Below are positions 8,414 to 16,970 of a stretch of 26,746 nt of DNA, one piece after another. Position 1 is the stretch's first letter, and the number at the start of each line of letters is the position of its first letter. The stretch is from JALZDI01 sp965653225 (lineage in GTDB: Bacteria > Actinomycetota > Actinomycetes > Propionibacteriales > Nocardioidaceae): positions 1 through 26,746 of the forward strand of contig CBFGZI010000044.1 of assembly GCA_965653225.1 (NCBI GenBank), read 5' to 3'. Under the pieces are notes generated by a model. That model was not told the origin of the DNA. It saw only the letters and a program-made list of their open reading frames with translations, and ran no database searches. Made by a program: the position numbers and the translations under genes.

Positions 8414-8446
8414 TTGATTTCAGCAACCGACGTTGCCTAGCGTCGG
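8414..8446 (+). promoter_or_regulatory. Promoter of the binding-fold protein gene, with an overlapping inverted repeat
   Basis: TTGATT (8414-8419), 18 bp, then TAGCGT (8438-8443) form a plausible sigma-70-type promoter ending 32 bp before the ATG. CCGACG (8427-8432) and CGTCGG (8441-8446) are a 6-bp inverted repeat with an 8-bp spacer covering the -10, as an operator would. Confidence 0.4.
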
Positions 8447-8475
8447 CCGTACCCGCAGGACGGAGGACGAGAGCG

Positions 8476-9363
8476 ATGGGCAAGTTCGTGATCCAGCCTC
8501 ACGTGAGGCTGCAGGAGTGGGTGGCCGAGGAGCACGGGTACTTCGCCGAGGAGGGCCTCGACTACGAGTTCATGCACGAGGGCTTCGCCGGAGGCTCCCG
8601 CACCACGTCGGCGGTGCAGCCCGCCGACAGCGTTCCCGTCGACGCGCGCAGCGGGGCGTTCGAGGACATGCAGGACCGCACCTGTGACGTTTCGGCCGCG
8701 TGCCACTGGGCGGTGAACGCGGCGGCGACCGGCGGGGCCGGACGGATGTGGGGCCACGCGTACTCGGTCAGCCCGTCCGGCATCTTCGTCGCGCCCGACT
8801 CGCCCTGCACGCGGCCGGAGGACCTGGCCGGCGTCCCGGTCGCGGTTGGCTACCACTCGGGCAGCCACTACTCGGCGATCCAGGGGCTCGAGCCGTTCCT
8901 GCCGCGCGACGACATCAAGGTGTCGTTCTCCGGTCTTCCCTACGACCGGGTCCGTCTGCTGATGCGCGGCGAGGTCCCGGCCGCGAACGTCTTCGGCGCG
9001 CAGTACTACCTGCTGGAGCAGCGGGGCTACCGCAAGCTCGTCGACAGCACTTTCGTGATGGGGTTTCTCGTTCCCGACACCGCAAACCTCGAGGACACCG
9101 AGCGGTACTTCCGGGCACTGCAGAAGGCGCAGCGCGACATCGACCTCGAGCCGGAGCGCTACAAGCAGTACTGGCTGCGGGAGATGCCCGAGGACCTCGC
9201 CGAGATCGTCGACGTGCGCCGCTTCGGTCCCGGCGAGCGCATCGTCTTCCAGCCCTACACCCGGGAGATGTTCGACGTGACGCAGCGCTGGATGCAGAGC
9301 TGGGACCTGCTCGACGTCGATGTGCCGTCCGACGCCGGGTATGACCAGGCAGTTCTCACCTAG
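8476..9363 (+). CDS. Periplasmic-binding-fold protein (NMT1/THI5-like) without a signal peptide
   Basis: 295 aa, start ATG 8476 with GGAGGACGAGAG upstream. The pattern LQEWVAEEHGYFAEEGLDYE at the N-terminus is the classic beginning of mature NitT/TauT- and THI5-type substrate-binding proteins. It is followed by SPSGIFVAPDS, RPEDLAGVPVAVGYHSGSHY and NVFGAQYYLLEQRGYRKLVD in lobe order. Secreted members carry a lipoprotein signal; this one starts directly at the fold with no hydrophobic leader and no Cys lipobox. No permease or ATPase lies beside it. It may be a cytosolic enzyme or sensor of the PBP2 fold rather than a transport component. The gene has its own promoter and terminator. Confidence 0.75.
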   Translation: MGKFVIQPHVRLQEWVAEEHGYFAEEGLDYEFMHEGFAGGSRTTSAVQPADSVPVDARSGAFEDMQDRTCDVSAACHWAVNAAATGGAGRMWGHAYSVSPSGIFVAPDSPCTRPEDLAGVPVAVGYHSGSHYSAIQGLEPFLPRDDIKVSFSGLPYDRVRLLMRGEVPAANVFGAQYYLLEQRGYRKLVDSTFVMGFLVPDTANLEDTERYFRALQKAQRDIDLEPERYKQYWLREMPEDLAEIVDVRRFGPGERIVFQPYTREMFDVTQRWMQSWDLLDVDVPSDAGYDQAVLT

Positions 9364-9381
9364 CTGACGCAACAAGACGCA

Positions 9382-9417
9382 CGGCACCCTCGGACAGGGG
9401 TAGGACCGAGGGTGCCG
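9382..9417 (+). terminator. Strong hairpin terminator
   Basis: CGGCACCCTCGG and CCGAGGGTGCCG pair as a perfect 12-bp stem with a 12-nt loop, starting 19 bases after the stop at 9363. There is no T-tract, as is common in high-GC actinobacteria. The symmetrical stem could also stop the convergent PEP-enzyme transcript. Confidence 0.8.
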
Positions 9418-9589
9418 ACGCGACCGCTGGAGCGCGACCGCATGGCCAGCGAACAGGGGTGCCGCTGACAGGAGCCTCGCCGCCCAGCCGCATCCCAGAA
9501 AGTCCACCTGGGTGAGCAACGAGGGCGCGGAACATGTTGCAGATCGTCGGCGCGTTCGTCAAGTCCCGTCGTCGGCGATGTCGCAACTT

Positions 9590-12343
9590 TCATGTGCTGT
9601 TCGCTTCCTCCGGCTCCGCAGGGTCAGGTACGGGGCCCGGCACGACGACACCAATCGTCCCATCGACGAAAATCTCGTCACCTGTGCTGATCCGCGTCGT
9701 GGCATCGGGCACGCCGACCACGGCGGGGATGCCGTACTCGCGGGCGACCACGGCGCCGTGCGAGTTGGCCCCGCCCATCTCCATCACCAGCCCGCCAGCG
9801 GTCAGGAACAGCGGAGTCCAGCCGGGGTCGGTCGACGGCGCCACCAGCACCTCCCCCGGCTCGAGATGCGCTCCGGCCGGGTCGAGGACGACACGCGCCG
9901 CCGCCGTGACGCTGCCCGCCGAGGCCGGTGTCCCCCGCAGCTCACCTGCGACGACGGGACCGGCCGCTGCCTCGGGCTCGGTTCCGTCGGACAGCAGCAC
10001 CCGGGGAACGTGGCGCCGCCGCAGCTCGAGCGTGTGCTCCTCACGCCGCTGCCGCACACGCTCCCGCTGGTCGGTCCCTGACAGCGCCTCACGCACCTCC
10101 TTGAGGTCAAGGAAGAACACGTCGTCGGCCGCGGCGACCCGGCCGGCCGACGCGAGCTCCTCACCGACGGCCGCGAGCTCGGCGCGTACACCCGCGAGGC
10201 CGAGCACCAGGAGGTACTTCGGCATCTCCCGCAGACCGGCCAGCTGTCGCGTGCGACGCAGCGCGAAGCCGACGACCTCCGCTCGAGGTCCGCCCCGTCG
10301 CCGCGCACGGCCCTGCAGCGTCTCGATCATGGCGTCTGCCGCCTCGGCACCGCGGCGGAACTCTCCGGCGGGGTCGGCGGCGTCGACCGGCAGCCGGAGG
10401 TAGTTCGCGAGCACGCCGAAAAGGTGGCTCGGGTCCTCCCGCCAGCGCGGCATGCCGATGTCGATCTCTGCGACGGCGCGGTGCCCGTACCGCTGCAGGA
10501 ACCGGGTGAGCCCGTCCTGCACGACAGCGGGCAACGTCCCCGCGCGATAGCGCGCGACCAGGTCGCCAACATCGCCGTCCCGCACCAGCGCGGCGGAGTC
10601 GGCGTCGTCGCGGATCCGGACCGCCAGGTCCCACAGGGCGAGGTCCATCTCCGTCGTCACGTTGTGCGGCAGGCCGCGCAGCACCGTCTGCAGGTCGCCG
10701 GGACGGGCGTCCTCACCGAGCAGCCGGCGCGCCACCCCCAGGCAAAGGAAGCCCGCCAGCGCGGCCGGCGCAAGGCGGGGGACCTGGGGCACCACGTCGC
10801 TGGCCATCCGCCTGACCGCAGCGTTGAGACGTTCGTCCGCGTCGACGCCGCGCAACGGCCGGGTCTTCCGCCGCAGCTCGTTCTCGACGCGCGCGACCCG
10901 CAGGTGCACCGCGTCGGGACGAGCGACCGCCTGCACGACCACCGCCGGGATGCGATAGCGCACCGCCGCGCGTGCGAACCGCGCGGCGAACGTCGCCCGG
11001 CCGCCGCGCCGCTTCCCCAGCCGTGGGTCGTCGAGCAGGCCGCGCAGCACCACGGCGCCACGCGCCTCCATCACGTCGAGAACCCGCGGGAACACCACCC
11101 TCCCGACCGGGTGCCGCAGGATCGCGGTGATGTCGAGGAACAGCCGTCCGGCCGCCGAGGTCACCGCGCGCGGACCGTCCCAGGGGTCCACGGCCGGCAG
11201 TCCCGCGACGCGCGCCACCGCCGACCCCACGACACCGAACACCGACTGCCCCATCGGGGTGACCGGGCGGTGCAGCCCCTGCGCCAGGCTGAAGCAGAAG
11301 TACACCCGCACCTGCGAGGTGTCCCCCGGCGGGTAGGCCGCGGCCGCCTCGGGCAGCGGGAACAGCGTGGTGATCGGACGTGCCTGCGTCAGCCACGCCG
11401 CACCGAGGTCGTCGACGGCCCACTCGATGTCCTGCGGCGCGCCGTAGTGCCGCTCGACGCGAGACCCCAGCGCCGCGAGCTCGCGCAGGTGGGTGTCCCC
11501 GAGTGTCACCGAGTCACTCGAGCTCGAGCGGAACACCTGCTCGGTGCCGCCGCCGGCCACGGGTCGCACCTCGACCCGTTTGTCACCGGGCCGGCGCTCG
11601 ACGACCTCGCCGGTGTCCACGTCGACCACGAAGCGGTCGGGGTTGACCGCACCGGACACCACCGCCTCCCCCAGGCCGGGGCTCGCGTCGATCACCGCGC
11701 GATGGCGTCGTCCCGTCACCGGATCGGCGGTGAAGAGCACTCCCGCGACCTGCGCGTCGACCATGCTCTGCACCACGACGGCGAGCTCGACCGCGGAGTG
11801 GTCGACGCCGTTCGCCGCGCGGTAGGCGACGGCACGGTCGGTCCACAGTGACGCCCAGCACCGGTGCACGGCGTGCAGCACCGACGTCGTGCCGACGACG
11901 TTGAGGTAGGTGTCCTGCTGGCCGGCGAAGCTGGCGGTCGGCAGGTCCTCGGCGGTCGCCGACGACCGGACCGCGACCGGGCAGTCCGGGTCTGCCGCTT
12001 CGGCCGTGAGGGCGGCGTACGCCGCGGCCACGGACTCCGCCACGTCCGCGGGCATCGCGGCACCGAGCACCACCTCGCGCGCCCGCGCGGCATGCGTGGC
12101 GAGAGCGGCCGCGTCCGACGGCTCGGTGTGCGCCAGCGCCTTGCGGATGTCGCCGAGCTGGGTGGGCTCGGTCGCCCGCCGGTACGCCGCCGTCGTGACG
12201 CAGAACCCCCGGGGCACGGGGAACCCCGCGCGCGTCAGCTCGCCGAGGTTGGCGGCCTTGCCGCCGACCAGACCGAGCATCCCGCCGCCGACCGCCCCGA
12301 GGTCGAGCACGTACGCCTGATCGGCGCGCTGCGTCGCGACCAT
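9590..12343 (-). CDS. PEP-utilising phosphotransferase (PEP synthase / rifampicin phosphotransferase-like)
   Basis: 917 aa with the domain order of PEP synthases and rifampicin phosphotransferases. The N-terminal ATP-binding domain has LVGGKAANLGELTRAGFPVP (residues 25-44) and VAVRSSATAEDLPTASFAGQ (122-141). A long, variable substrate domain covers about 330-790. The C-terminal swivelling domain has MGGANSHGAVVAREYGIPAV, with the phosphocarrier H862. The SHGAVVAREYG form is closer to Rph-type enzymes than to PpsA, which usually reads TCHAAIIARE. The start has GGAGGGGG upstream and lies only 18 bp after the PucR stop, so the two form one operon. The acceptor is unknown; pyruvate, an antibiotic or a metabolite are all possible. 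Confidence 0.82.
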   Translation of the reverse strand: MVATQRADQAYVLDLGAVGGGMLGLVGGKAANLGELTRAGFPVPRGFCVTTAAYRRATEPTQLGDIRKALAHTEPSDAAALATHAARAREVVLGAAMPADVAESVAAAYAALTAEAADPDCPVAVRSSATAEDLPTASFAGQQDTYLNVVGTTSVLHAVHRCWASLWTDRAVAYRAANGVDHSAVELAVVVQSMVDAQVAGVLFTADPVTGRRHRAVIDASPGLGEAVVSGAVNPDRFVVDVDTGEVVERRPGDKRVEVRPVAGGGTEQVFRSSSSDSVTLGDTHLRELAALGSRVERHYGAPQDIEWAVDDLGAAWLTQARPITTLFPLPEAAAAYPPGDTSQVRVYFCFSLAQGLHRPVTPMGQSVFGVVGSAVARVAGLPAVDPWDGPRAVTSAAGRLFLDITAILRHPVGRVVFPRVLDVMEARGAVVLRGLLDDPRLGKRRGGRATFAARFARAAVRYRIPAVVVQAVARPDAVHLRVARVENELRRKTRPLRGVDADERLNAAVRRMASDVVPQVPRLAPAALAGFLCLGVARRLLGEDARPGDLQTVLRGLPHNVTTEMDLALWDLAVRIRDDADSAALVRDGDVGDLVARYRAGTLPAVVQDGLTRFLQRYGHRAVAEIDIGMPRWREDPSHLFGVLANYLRLPVDAADPAGEFRRGAEAADAMIETLQGRARRRGGPRAEVVGFALRRTRQLAGLREMPKYLLVLGLAGVRAELAAVGEELASAGRVAAADDVFFLDLKEVREALSGTDQRERVRQRREEHTLELRRRHVPRVLLSDGTEPEAAAGPVVAGELRGTPASAGSVTAAARVVLDPAGAHLEPGEVLVAPSTDPGWTPLFLTAGGLVMEMGGANSHGAVVAREYGIPAVVGVPDATTRISTGDEIFVDGTIGVVVPGPVPDPAEPEEANST

Positions 12344-12361
12344 GCCGATGTCCCCCTCCGC

Positions 12362-13924
12362 TCAGCGCTGCGCGGCCACGACGCCGGGCTGGAGACCGGG
12401 CTGCAGACCGGGCCGGCTCATCAGTGCCAGCAGCAGCACGGCCCGGTTCTCGGCGACGTCGAGGTCGAGACCTGTCAGCTCCTGCACCCGGTCGATGCGT
12501 GCACGCAGCGTGTGGCGGTGCACCCCCAGCGCCCGCGCGGCGCCCTCCCACGACCCGTTGTGGTGAAGGAACGCGTCCAGCGACGGCAGCAGGTCCGACT
12601 CGCGCTGGGTCACGTTGCGCACCAGGCTGTCCAGCGCGGGACCGGCGAGCTCCCAGACACGCGAGCGCACGGTCTCGTCCGCCATCACCGCGCCGAGGGT
12701 CAGGTCGTCGAACCACCCGATGCTGCGCTGTTCCCTGCTCGCCGCCGCCGCAGCCTGCTCAGCCGGCGCGAGTCCTGACGCGACCGCGTCCTGCGACAGC
12801 GCGCCGCTGACCCCGATGACCACCGAGCGCAGGTTCGCGTGTCGCACCGCCTGGTCGAGCAGGTCGACGAGCAGGCGAGCATCGCGGGCCAGCAGCAGGG
12901 CAGCCACCCCCTTGTCGACCCGGGTCACGACGTGTGGCCGTCCGATCGACTCGAGCTTGTCGTTCAGCACGTCGAGCAGACGGGCGCGCCCGCGGGGCGC
13001 CGTCGCCACTGCCAGCATCACCGGGTCGGAGGGCGCGAAACCGAAGTGCCGAAGATGGGGCACGAGCGCAGCCCCGGGCTGGGCGGGGTCGAGCAGCAGG
13101 TCGAGCAGCGTGCCGCCCAGGGCGTGGTAGGCCGCGATCAGCTCCGCCGGCCAGTCCAGCTGCAGGGTGATCAGGCCGGCGGCCTGGTTGAGGAGCAGCC
13201 GGTCGGTGCTGGACGGTGTGCCGCGCAGTCGTACGACCAGCCAGCCCACGACCGCCGAGCGGCCGCGCAGGGTCTGGATCTCCAGCGTTCCGGCACCGGT
13301 GGCCACACCAGCGGAACCCCCGCGTCCGTGCGAGGCGAACTCGCGCCACTGGGCGTCGACCAGCTCCAGCAGGCCGTCGTCGCGCCGCGACGTCGCCATG
13401 ACCGCGCCGTACTCGTCGAGCACCACGGCGTCGCAGTGCAGCTCCCGGCTGAGCACGGACACCAGCGAGGAGAGACCGCCGCGGACGGCGGACCGGGTGA
13501 CCCGCCGCTGGTAGTCGAGGGCGCGCTGCAGGTCCTGCATCCCGTCCTCGGAGATGCGTCGCGCCACCGCCTGGGTGATCGCGATGAACGGCGTGGGCAG
13601 CGGCACCTCCACCAGCGCGAGGCCGGCGCGGGAGCAGGCGTCGACGACGCCGCGCGGGATCCGGTTGTACCGCACGCCGACCCCGAACCCGAGACCGGCC
13701 GCCCCGGCCTCGGTCAGCCGCTCGACGTAGGTGTTCTGGGCGGCCCGGGACCCGCCGAGCCGCTGGCCGGTGGTGAGGACGAGCTCCCCTCCGGTGAGGA
13801 ACGGCGTCGGGTCGACCACCTCGATCGGGTGCGCCCAGGCGACCGGCCTGGTGACGTCGTCGCCGACGACGCGGCGCAGGTGCAGCTCCGGCTGTGCCAG
13901 CAGCCACTCGAGGGTGACCGGCAT
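12362..13924 (-). CDS. PucR-family transcriptional regulator
   Basis: 520-aa DNA-binding regulator of nitrogen or amine catabolism genes. The N-terminal PucR domain is recognised by MPVTLEWLLAQPELHLRRVV and FLTGGELVLTTGQRL. A central GGDEF-like region follows, then the C-terminal PucR helix-turn-helix, WEGAARALGVHRHTLRARID with VQELTGLDLD, around residues 459-490. The ATG at 13924 is set by GGGGAGGG four bases upstream; the longer frame from 14011 has no support. It is divergent from the permease at 14084 across a 159-bp gap with inverted repeats, and precedes the PEP-enzyme gene. It most likely controls both directions. The extreme C-terminus holds a small GLQPGLQP duplication. Confidence 0.92.
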   Translation of the reverse strand: MPVTLEWLLAQPELHLRRVVGDDVTRPVAWAHPIEVVDPTPFLTGGELVLTTGQRLGGSRAAQNTYVERLTEAGAAGLGFGVGVRYNRIPRGVVDACSRAGLALVEVPLPTPFIAITQAVARRISEDGMQDLQRALDYQRRVTRSAVRGGLSSLVSVLSRELHCDAVVLDEYGAVMATSRRDDGLLELVDAQWREFASHGRGGSAGVATGAGTLEIQTLRGRSAVVGWLVVRLRGTPSSTDRLLLNQAAGLITLQLDWPAELIAAYHALGGTLLDLLLDPAQPGAALVPHLRHFGFAPSDPVMLAVATAPRGRARLLDVLNDKLESIGRPHVVTRVDKGVAALLLARDARLLVDLLDQAVRHANLRSVVIGVSGALSQDAVASGLAPAEQAAAAASREQRSIGWFDDLTLGAVMADETVRSRVWELAGPALDSLVRNVTQRESDLLPSLDAFLHHNGSWEGAARALGVHRHTLRARIDRVQELTGLDLDVAENRAVLLLALMSRPGLQPGLQPGVVAAQR

Positions 13925-13950
13925 GGACCCTCCCCTGCGCCGACCCGACA

Positions 13951-14042
13951 CTTCGCACAGCGAAGGCGGCAGAACTTCGACGTTCTGTCCATCAGTCGGT
14001 GACGCCCTCAACCTTACTCTCGAAAAACCAGCACGTGGCTGG
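13951..14042. promoter_or_regulatory. Shared regulatory region between pucR-type gene and permease, with three inverted repeats
   Basis: CTTCG-N5-CGAAG (13951-13965), CAGAAC-N6-GTTCTG (13970-13987) and CCAGC-N5-GCTGG (14028-14042) are perfect dyads in the divergent intergenic region. They are candidate operator sites for the PucR protein. A TATCCG hexamer at 14074-14079 sits directly before the permease ATG. No convincing -35 could be assigned. Confidence 0.4.
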
Positions 14043-14083
14043 GCTCACAGCAGCTCCGACCACACCCACCCTCTATCCGCGAA

Positions 14084-15553
14084 ATGGACGAGATGGCCAC
14101 CACCACCGCCCCAACCTCCGGGCTCAAGCGCTCACTCGGCCTCTGGGCCATCGTCGGCCTCGGCCTGGGCTACATGACGCCCACGGTCCTGTTCGACACC
14201 TTCGGCATCGTCACCAAGGAGACCGACGGGGCGGTCCCGCTGACCTATCTGGTCGCGCTGGTGGCGATGCTCTTCACCGCCATCAGCTACGGCCGCATGT
14301 CGAAGATCTTCCCGACCGCCGGCTCGGCCTACACCTACACCCGCGAGGCCATCCACCCCCGCCTCGGGTTCATGGTCGGCTGGGCGGCGCTGCTCGACTA
14401 CCTGCTGCTGCCGCTGGTCAACGCACTGATCATCCGGCTGTACATGACCTCGCTGTTCCCGGACGTCCCGGGCTGGATCTGGGTCGTGCTGGGCGTCGCG
14501 CTCGTCACCGGGCTGAACCTCTGGAGCGTCAACTCGACGTCGAAGGTCAACTCCGCGCTGGTCATCTTCGCGATCGTCATGATCGTGGCCTTCATCGTGC
14601 TGGCCGTCGTCCAGCTGTCACGGGGCATGGGTGAGGGCACGCTGTTCACCACCCAGCCGTTCTTCCACTCCGGCATCGAGGCCTCGGCCATCCTGACCGG
14701 CGCGACCGTCGTCTGCTTCTCCTTCATCGGGTTCGACGCGATCACCATGTACGCCGAGGAGGCCCGCAGCAAGAACCTCGTGCCCAAGGCGATCATCCTC
14801 ACCCTGCTCATCGGCGGGCTGATCTTCCTGGTCACCGGCCACGTCGCGCAGGCCGTGTTCCCCGACGTGTCGGGCTTCCACCTGACCGACGACACGCTGC
14901 CCGAGATGGCGCTGTACGTGGGCGGCAAGCTCTTCCAGGTGCTGTTCCTGGCCGCCGCGTTCGCCGCGACCGTGGCCTCCGGCCTCGCCTCGCATGCCAG
15001 CGTCTCGCGCCTGCTGCACGTGATGGGCCGCAACGGCGTGCTGCCGAAGCGCCTGTTCGGCTACGTCCACCCGCGTACGCACACCCCGGTCTGGGCGATC
15101 CTCGTGGTCGGCGCCGTCTCGCTGCTGGCGATCACGCCCAGCCTGGAGCTGGTGGCCTCGATGATCAACTTCGGTGCCCTGGTGGCGTTCTCCTTCGTCA
15201 ACCTGTCGGTGATCGCCTACTTCGTCTTCCGGCGCCGCGAGTACCGCACCCCCAAGCAGGTCGCGATGAACATCGGGCTCCCCCTGATCTCGACCGGGAT
15301 GACCGCCGTGCTGTGGAGCTTCCTGCACAAGGACGCCCTGATCGCCGGTCTGGTCTGGTGCTCCATCGGCCTGGTCTACGCGCTGGTGCTGAGCAAGTTC
15401 GCCGGCCGCAAGGTGGCCGACGTCCAGCTCGAGGAGTCGGACGCGCCCGCGGCCGCCGCCCAGCCGGCCCTGCCGCACCAGGTCGAGGGCGCCCCCGGCA
15501 CGGAGTACCCGGTCGCGCCCGAGCAGGGCACGCCGGAGCCGGCCCTGGTCTGA
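14084..15553 (+). CDS. APC-family amino acid/polyamine permease (putrescine importer-like)
   Basis: 489-aa inner-membrane transporter with about 12 hydrophobic helices over residues 20-440 and a disordered Ala/Pro/Glu tail. The start LKRSLGLWAIVGLGLGYMTP, the SYGRMSKIFPTAGSAYTYTR stretch and FSFIGFDAITMYAEEARSKN (helix 6-like, with the family's GFD and EE) are typical of PuuP/YbeC-type APC importers. The first ATG is 14084 and a second is in frame at 14093; neither has a clear Shine-Dalgarno, so a leaderless or very short-leader transcript is possible. It is the first gene of a rightward catabolic operon and likely imports the amine or omega-amino acid used by the next enzymes. Confidence 0.88.
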   Translation: MDEMATTTAPTSGLKRSLGLWAIVGLGLGYMTPTVLFDTFGIVTKETDGAVPLTYLVALVAMLFTAISYGRMSKIFPTAGSAYTYTREAIHPRLGFMVGWAALLDYLLLPLVNALIIRLYMTSLFPDVPGWIWVVLGVALVTGLNLWSVNSTSKVNSALVIFAIVMIVAFIVLAVVQLSRGMGEGTLFTTQPFFHSGIEASAILTGATVVCFSFIGFDAITMYAEEARSKNLVPKAIILTLLIGGLIFLVTGHVAQAVFPDVSGFHLTDDTLPEMALYVGGKLFQVLFLAAAFAATVASGLASHASVSRLLHVMGRNGVLPKRLFGYVHPRTHTPVWAILVVGAVSLLAITPSLELVASMINFGALVAFSFVNLSVIAYFVFRRREYRTPKQVAMNIGLPLISTGMTAVLWSFLHKDALIAGLVWCSIGLVYALVLSKFAGRKVADVQLEESDAPAAAAQPALPHQVEGAPGTEYPVAPEQGTPEPALV

Positions 15554-15617
15554 CCCCGGCCGACGCACGCACACCGGACCCGAAGCACGAAGGACACGAA
15601 CGAACGTGGAGACAACC

Positions 15618-16970
15618 ATGGGTGTCGACACCACGGCGACGCAGGGACGCCGTCTGGTCACCGAGGTACCCGGCCCGCGGTCGCGCGAGCTGCACGCGGC
15701 CCGCGAGCTCGCCGTGCCGCGGGGGTTCGGTGTCGTGCTTCCGGTGTTCGTGGATCATGCCGAGGGGGCAGTGCTCGTCGACGTCGACGGCAACCGGCTG
15801 ATCGACATGGCTTCCGGGATCGCCGTCACAACCGTGGGGGCGGCGATCCCGGAGGTGGCCGAGGCGGTCGCAGCGCAGGCGCAGCGGTTCACGCACACCT
15901 GCTTCCTGGTCACCGAGTACGAGGGGTACGTACGGGTGGCCGAGGCACTGAACCGGCTGACACCGGGTGAACACGAGAAGCGCACCGCGCTGTTCACCAC
16001 CGGCGCCGAGGCGGTCGAGAACGCCGTCAAGATCGCCCGCGCCCACACCGGGCGTCCGGCCGTGGTCGTGCTCGGGCACGCCTACCACGGCCGGACCCTG
16101 ATGACGATGTCCATGACCGCCAAGAACGTCCCGTACAAGGAGGGGTTCGGGCCGTTCGCCCCGGAGGTGTACCGGACGCCGACGGCGTACCCGTACCGCT
16201 GGCCGGGCGGTCCCGAGCGGGCCGCGGAAGAGGCATTCGCCGCGCTCGAGGAGCTGGTGCTCACCCAGGTCGGTGCACACAACGTCGCGTGCATCGTCGC
16301 GGAGCCGATCTCGGGCGAGGGCGGGTTCATCGTGCCGGCCGAGGGCTTCCTCCCGCGGGTGCAGCAGCTCGCGCGCAAGCACAAGATCCTGTTCGTGGCC
16401 GACGAGATCCAGACCGGCTTCGGCCGGACCGGGTCGATGTTCGCCTGCGAGCACGAGGGCCTCGTGCCCGACCTGGTCACAACCGCCAAGGCACTCGCGG
16501 GGGGAATGCCATTGGCGGCGGTGACCGGTCGGGCCGAGGTCATGGACACAGTGGCCCCGGGCGGCCTGGGCGGCACGTACGCCGGCAACCCGGTCGCCTG
16601 CGCGTCCGCGCTGGCGGCCCTGGAGATCATCGAGGGTCGCGACCTTCCCGGCCGCGCCCGGCAGATCGAGGCCATCGCGATGCCGCGGCTGCAGCACCTG
16701 GCCGCCGCCAGCCCACACGTCGGTGAGGCTCGCGGCAGGGGCGCGATGCTGGCGCTGGAGCTCGTGCACCCCGGGACCAAGGACCCGGCGCCCGACACGG
16801 CACGCGACATCGCCGGTGCGTGCCACCAGCAGGGCGTGCTGACGCTCACCTGCGGGACGTTCGGCAACGTGATCCGTCTGCTGCCGCCGCTGGTCATCAC
16901 CGACGCCCTTCTCGACGAGGCGCTCACGGTCCTCGAGGCCGCGGTACGCGCACCGGGAGCAGCCCAGTGA
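15618..16970 (+). CDS. gabT: Class III PLP aminotransferase (4-aminobutyrate/omega-amino acid type)
   Basis: 450-aa cytosolic transaminase that moves the terminal amino group of GABA, 5-aminovalerate or a similar compound to 2-oxoglutarate, giving a semialdehyde. PLP-site motifs are complete: TTGAEAVENAVKIAR (G129-A130 phosphate contact), HAYHGRT, ADEIQTGFGRTG with D262 for the pyridine nitrogen, and the Schiff-base K291 in TTAKALAGGMPL. The C-terminal GNVIRLLPPLVI is typical of GabT. ATG 15618 has GGAG six bases upstream; GTG 15606 would add four residues. The stop overlaps the next gene's start (GTGA at 16967-16970), so the two are translationally coupled. The symbol marks the family; the true substrate may differ. 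Confidence 0.88.
   Translation: MGVDTTATQGRRLVTEVPGPRSRELHAARELAVPRGFGVVLPVFVDHAEGAVLVDVDGNRLIDMASGIAVTTVGAAIPEVAEAVAAQAQRFTHTCFLVTEYEGYVRVAEALNRLTPGEHEKRTALFTTGAEAVENAVKIARAHTGRPAVVVLGHAYHGRTLMTMSMTAKNVPYKEGFGPFAPEVYRTPTAYPYRWPGGPERAAEEAFAALEELVLTQVGAHNVACIVAEPISGEGGFIVPAEGFLPRVQQLARKHKILFVADEIQTGFGRTGSMFACEHEGLVPDLVTTAKALAGGMPLAAVTGRAEVMDTVAPGGLGGTYAGNPVACASALAALEIIEGRDLPGRARQIEAIAMPRLQHLAAASPHVGEARGRGAMLALELVHPGTKDPAPDTARDIAGACHQQGVLTLTCGTFGNVIRLLPPLVITDALLDEALTVLEAAVRAPGAAQ

Noticed and set aside
10424..11851. Long rightward frame (475 codons) opposite the PEP-utilising enzyme.
   Set aside because: It is a shadow of the strongly supported leftward gene: low-complexity Arg/His/Gly content and no domain pattern.
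9590..12343. Direct call as a rifampicin resistance gene.
   Set aside because: Family resemblance alone does not give the substrate, and the operon context is catabolic.
15198..16826. Leftward frame of 542 codons opposite the permease end and aminotransferase.
   Set aside because: It spans two real genes on the other strand, has shadow-type composition and no motifs.
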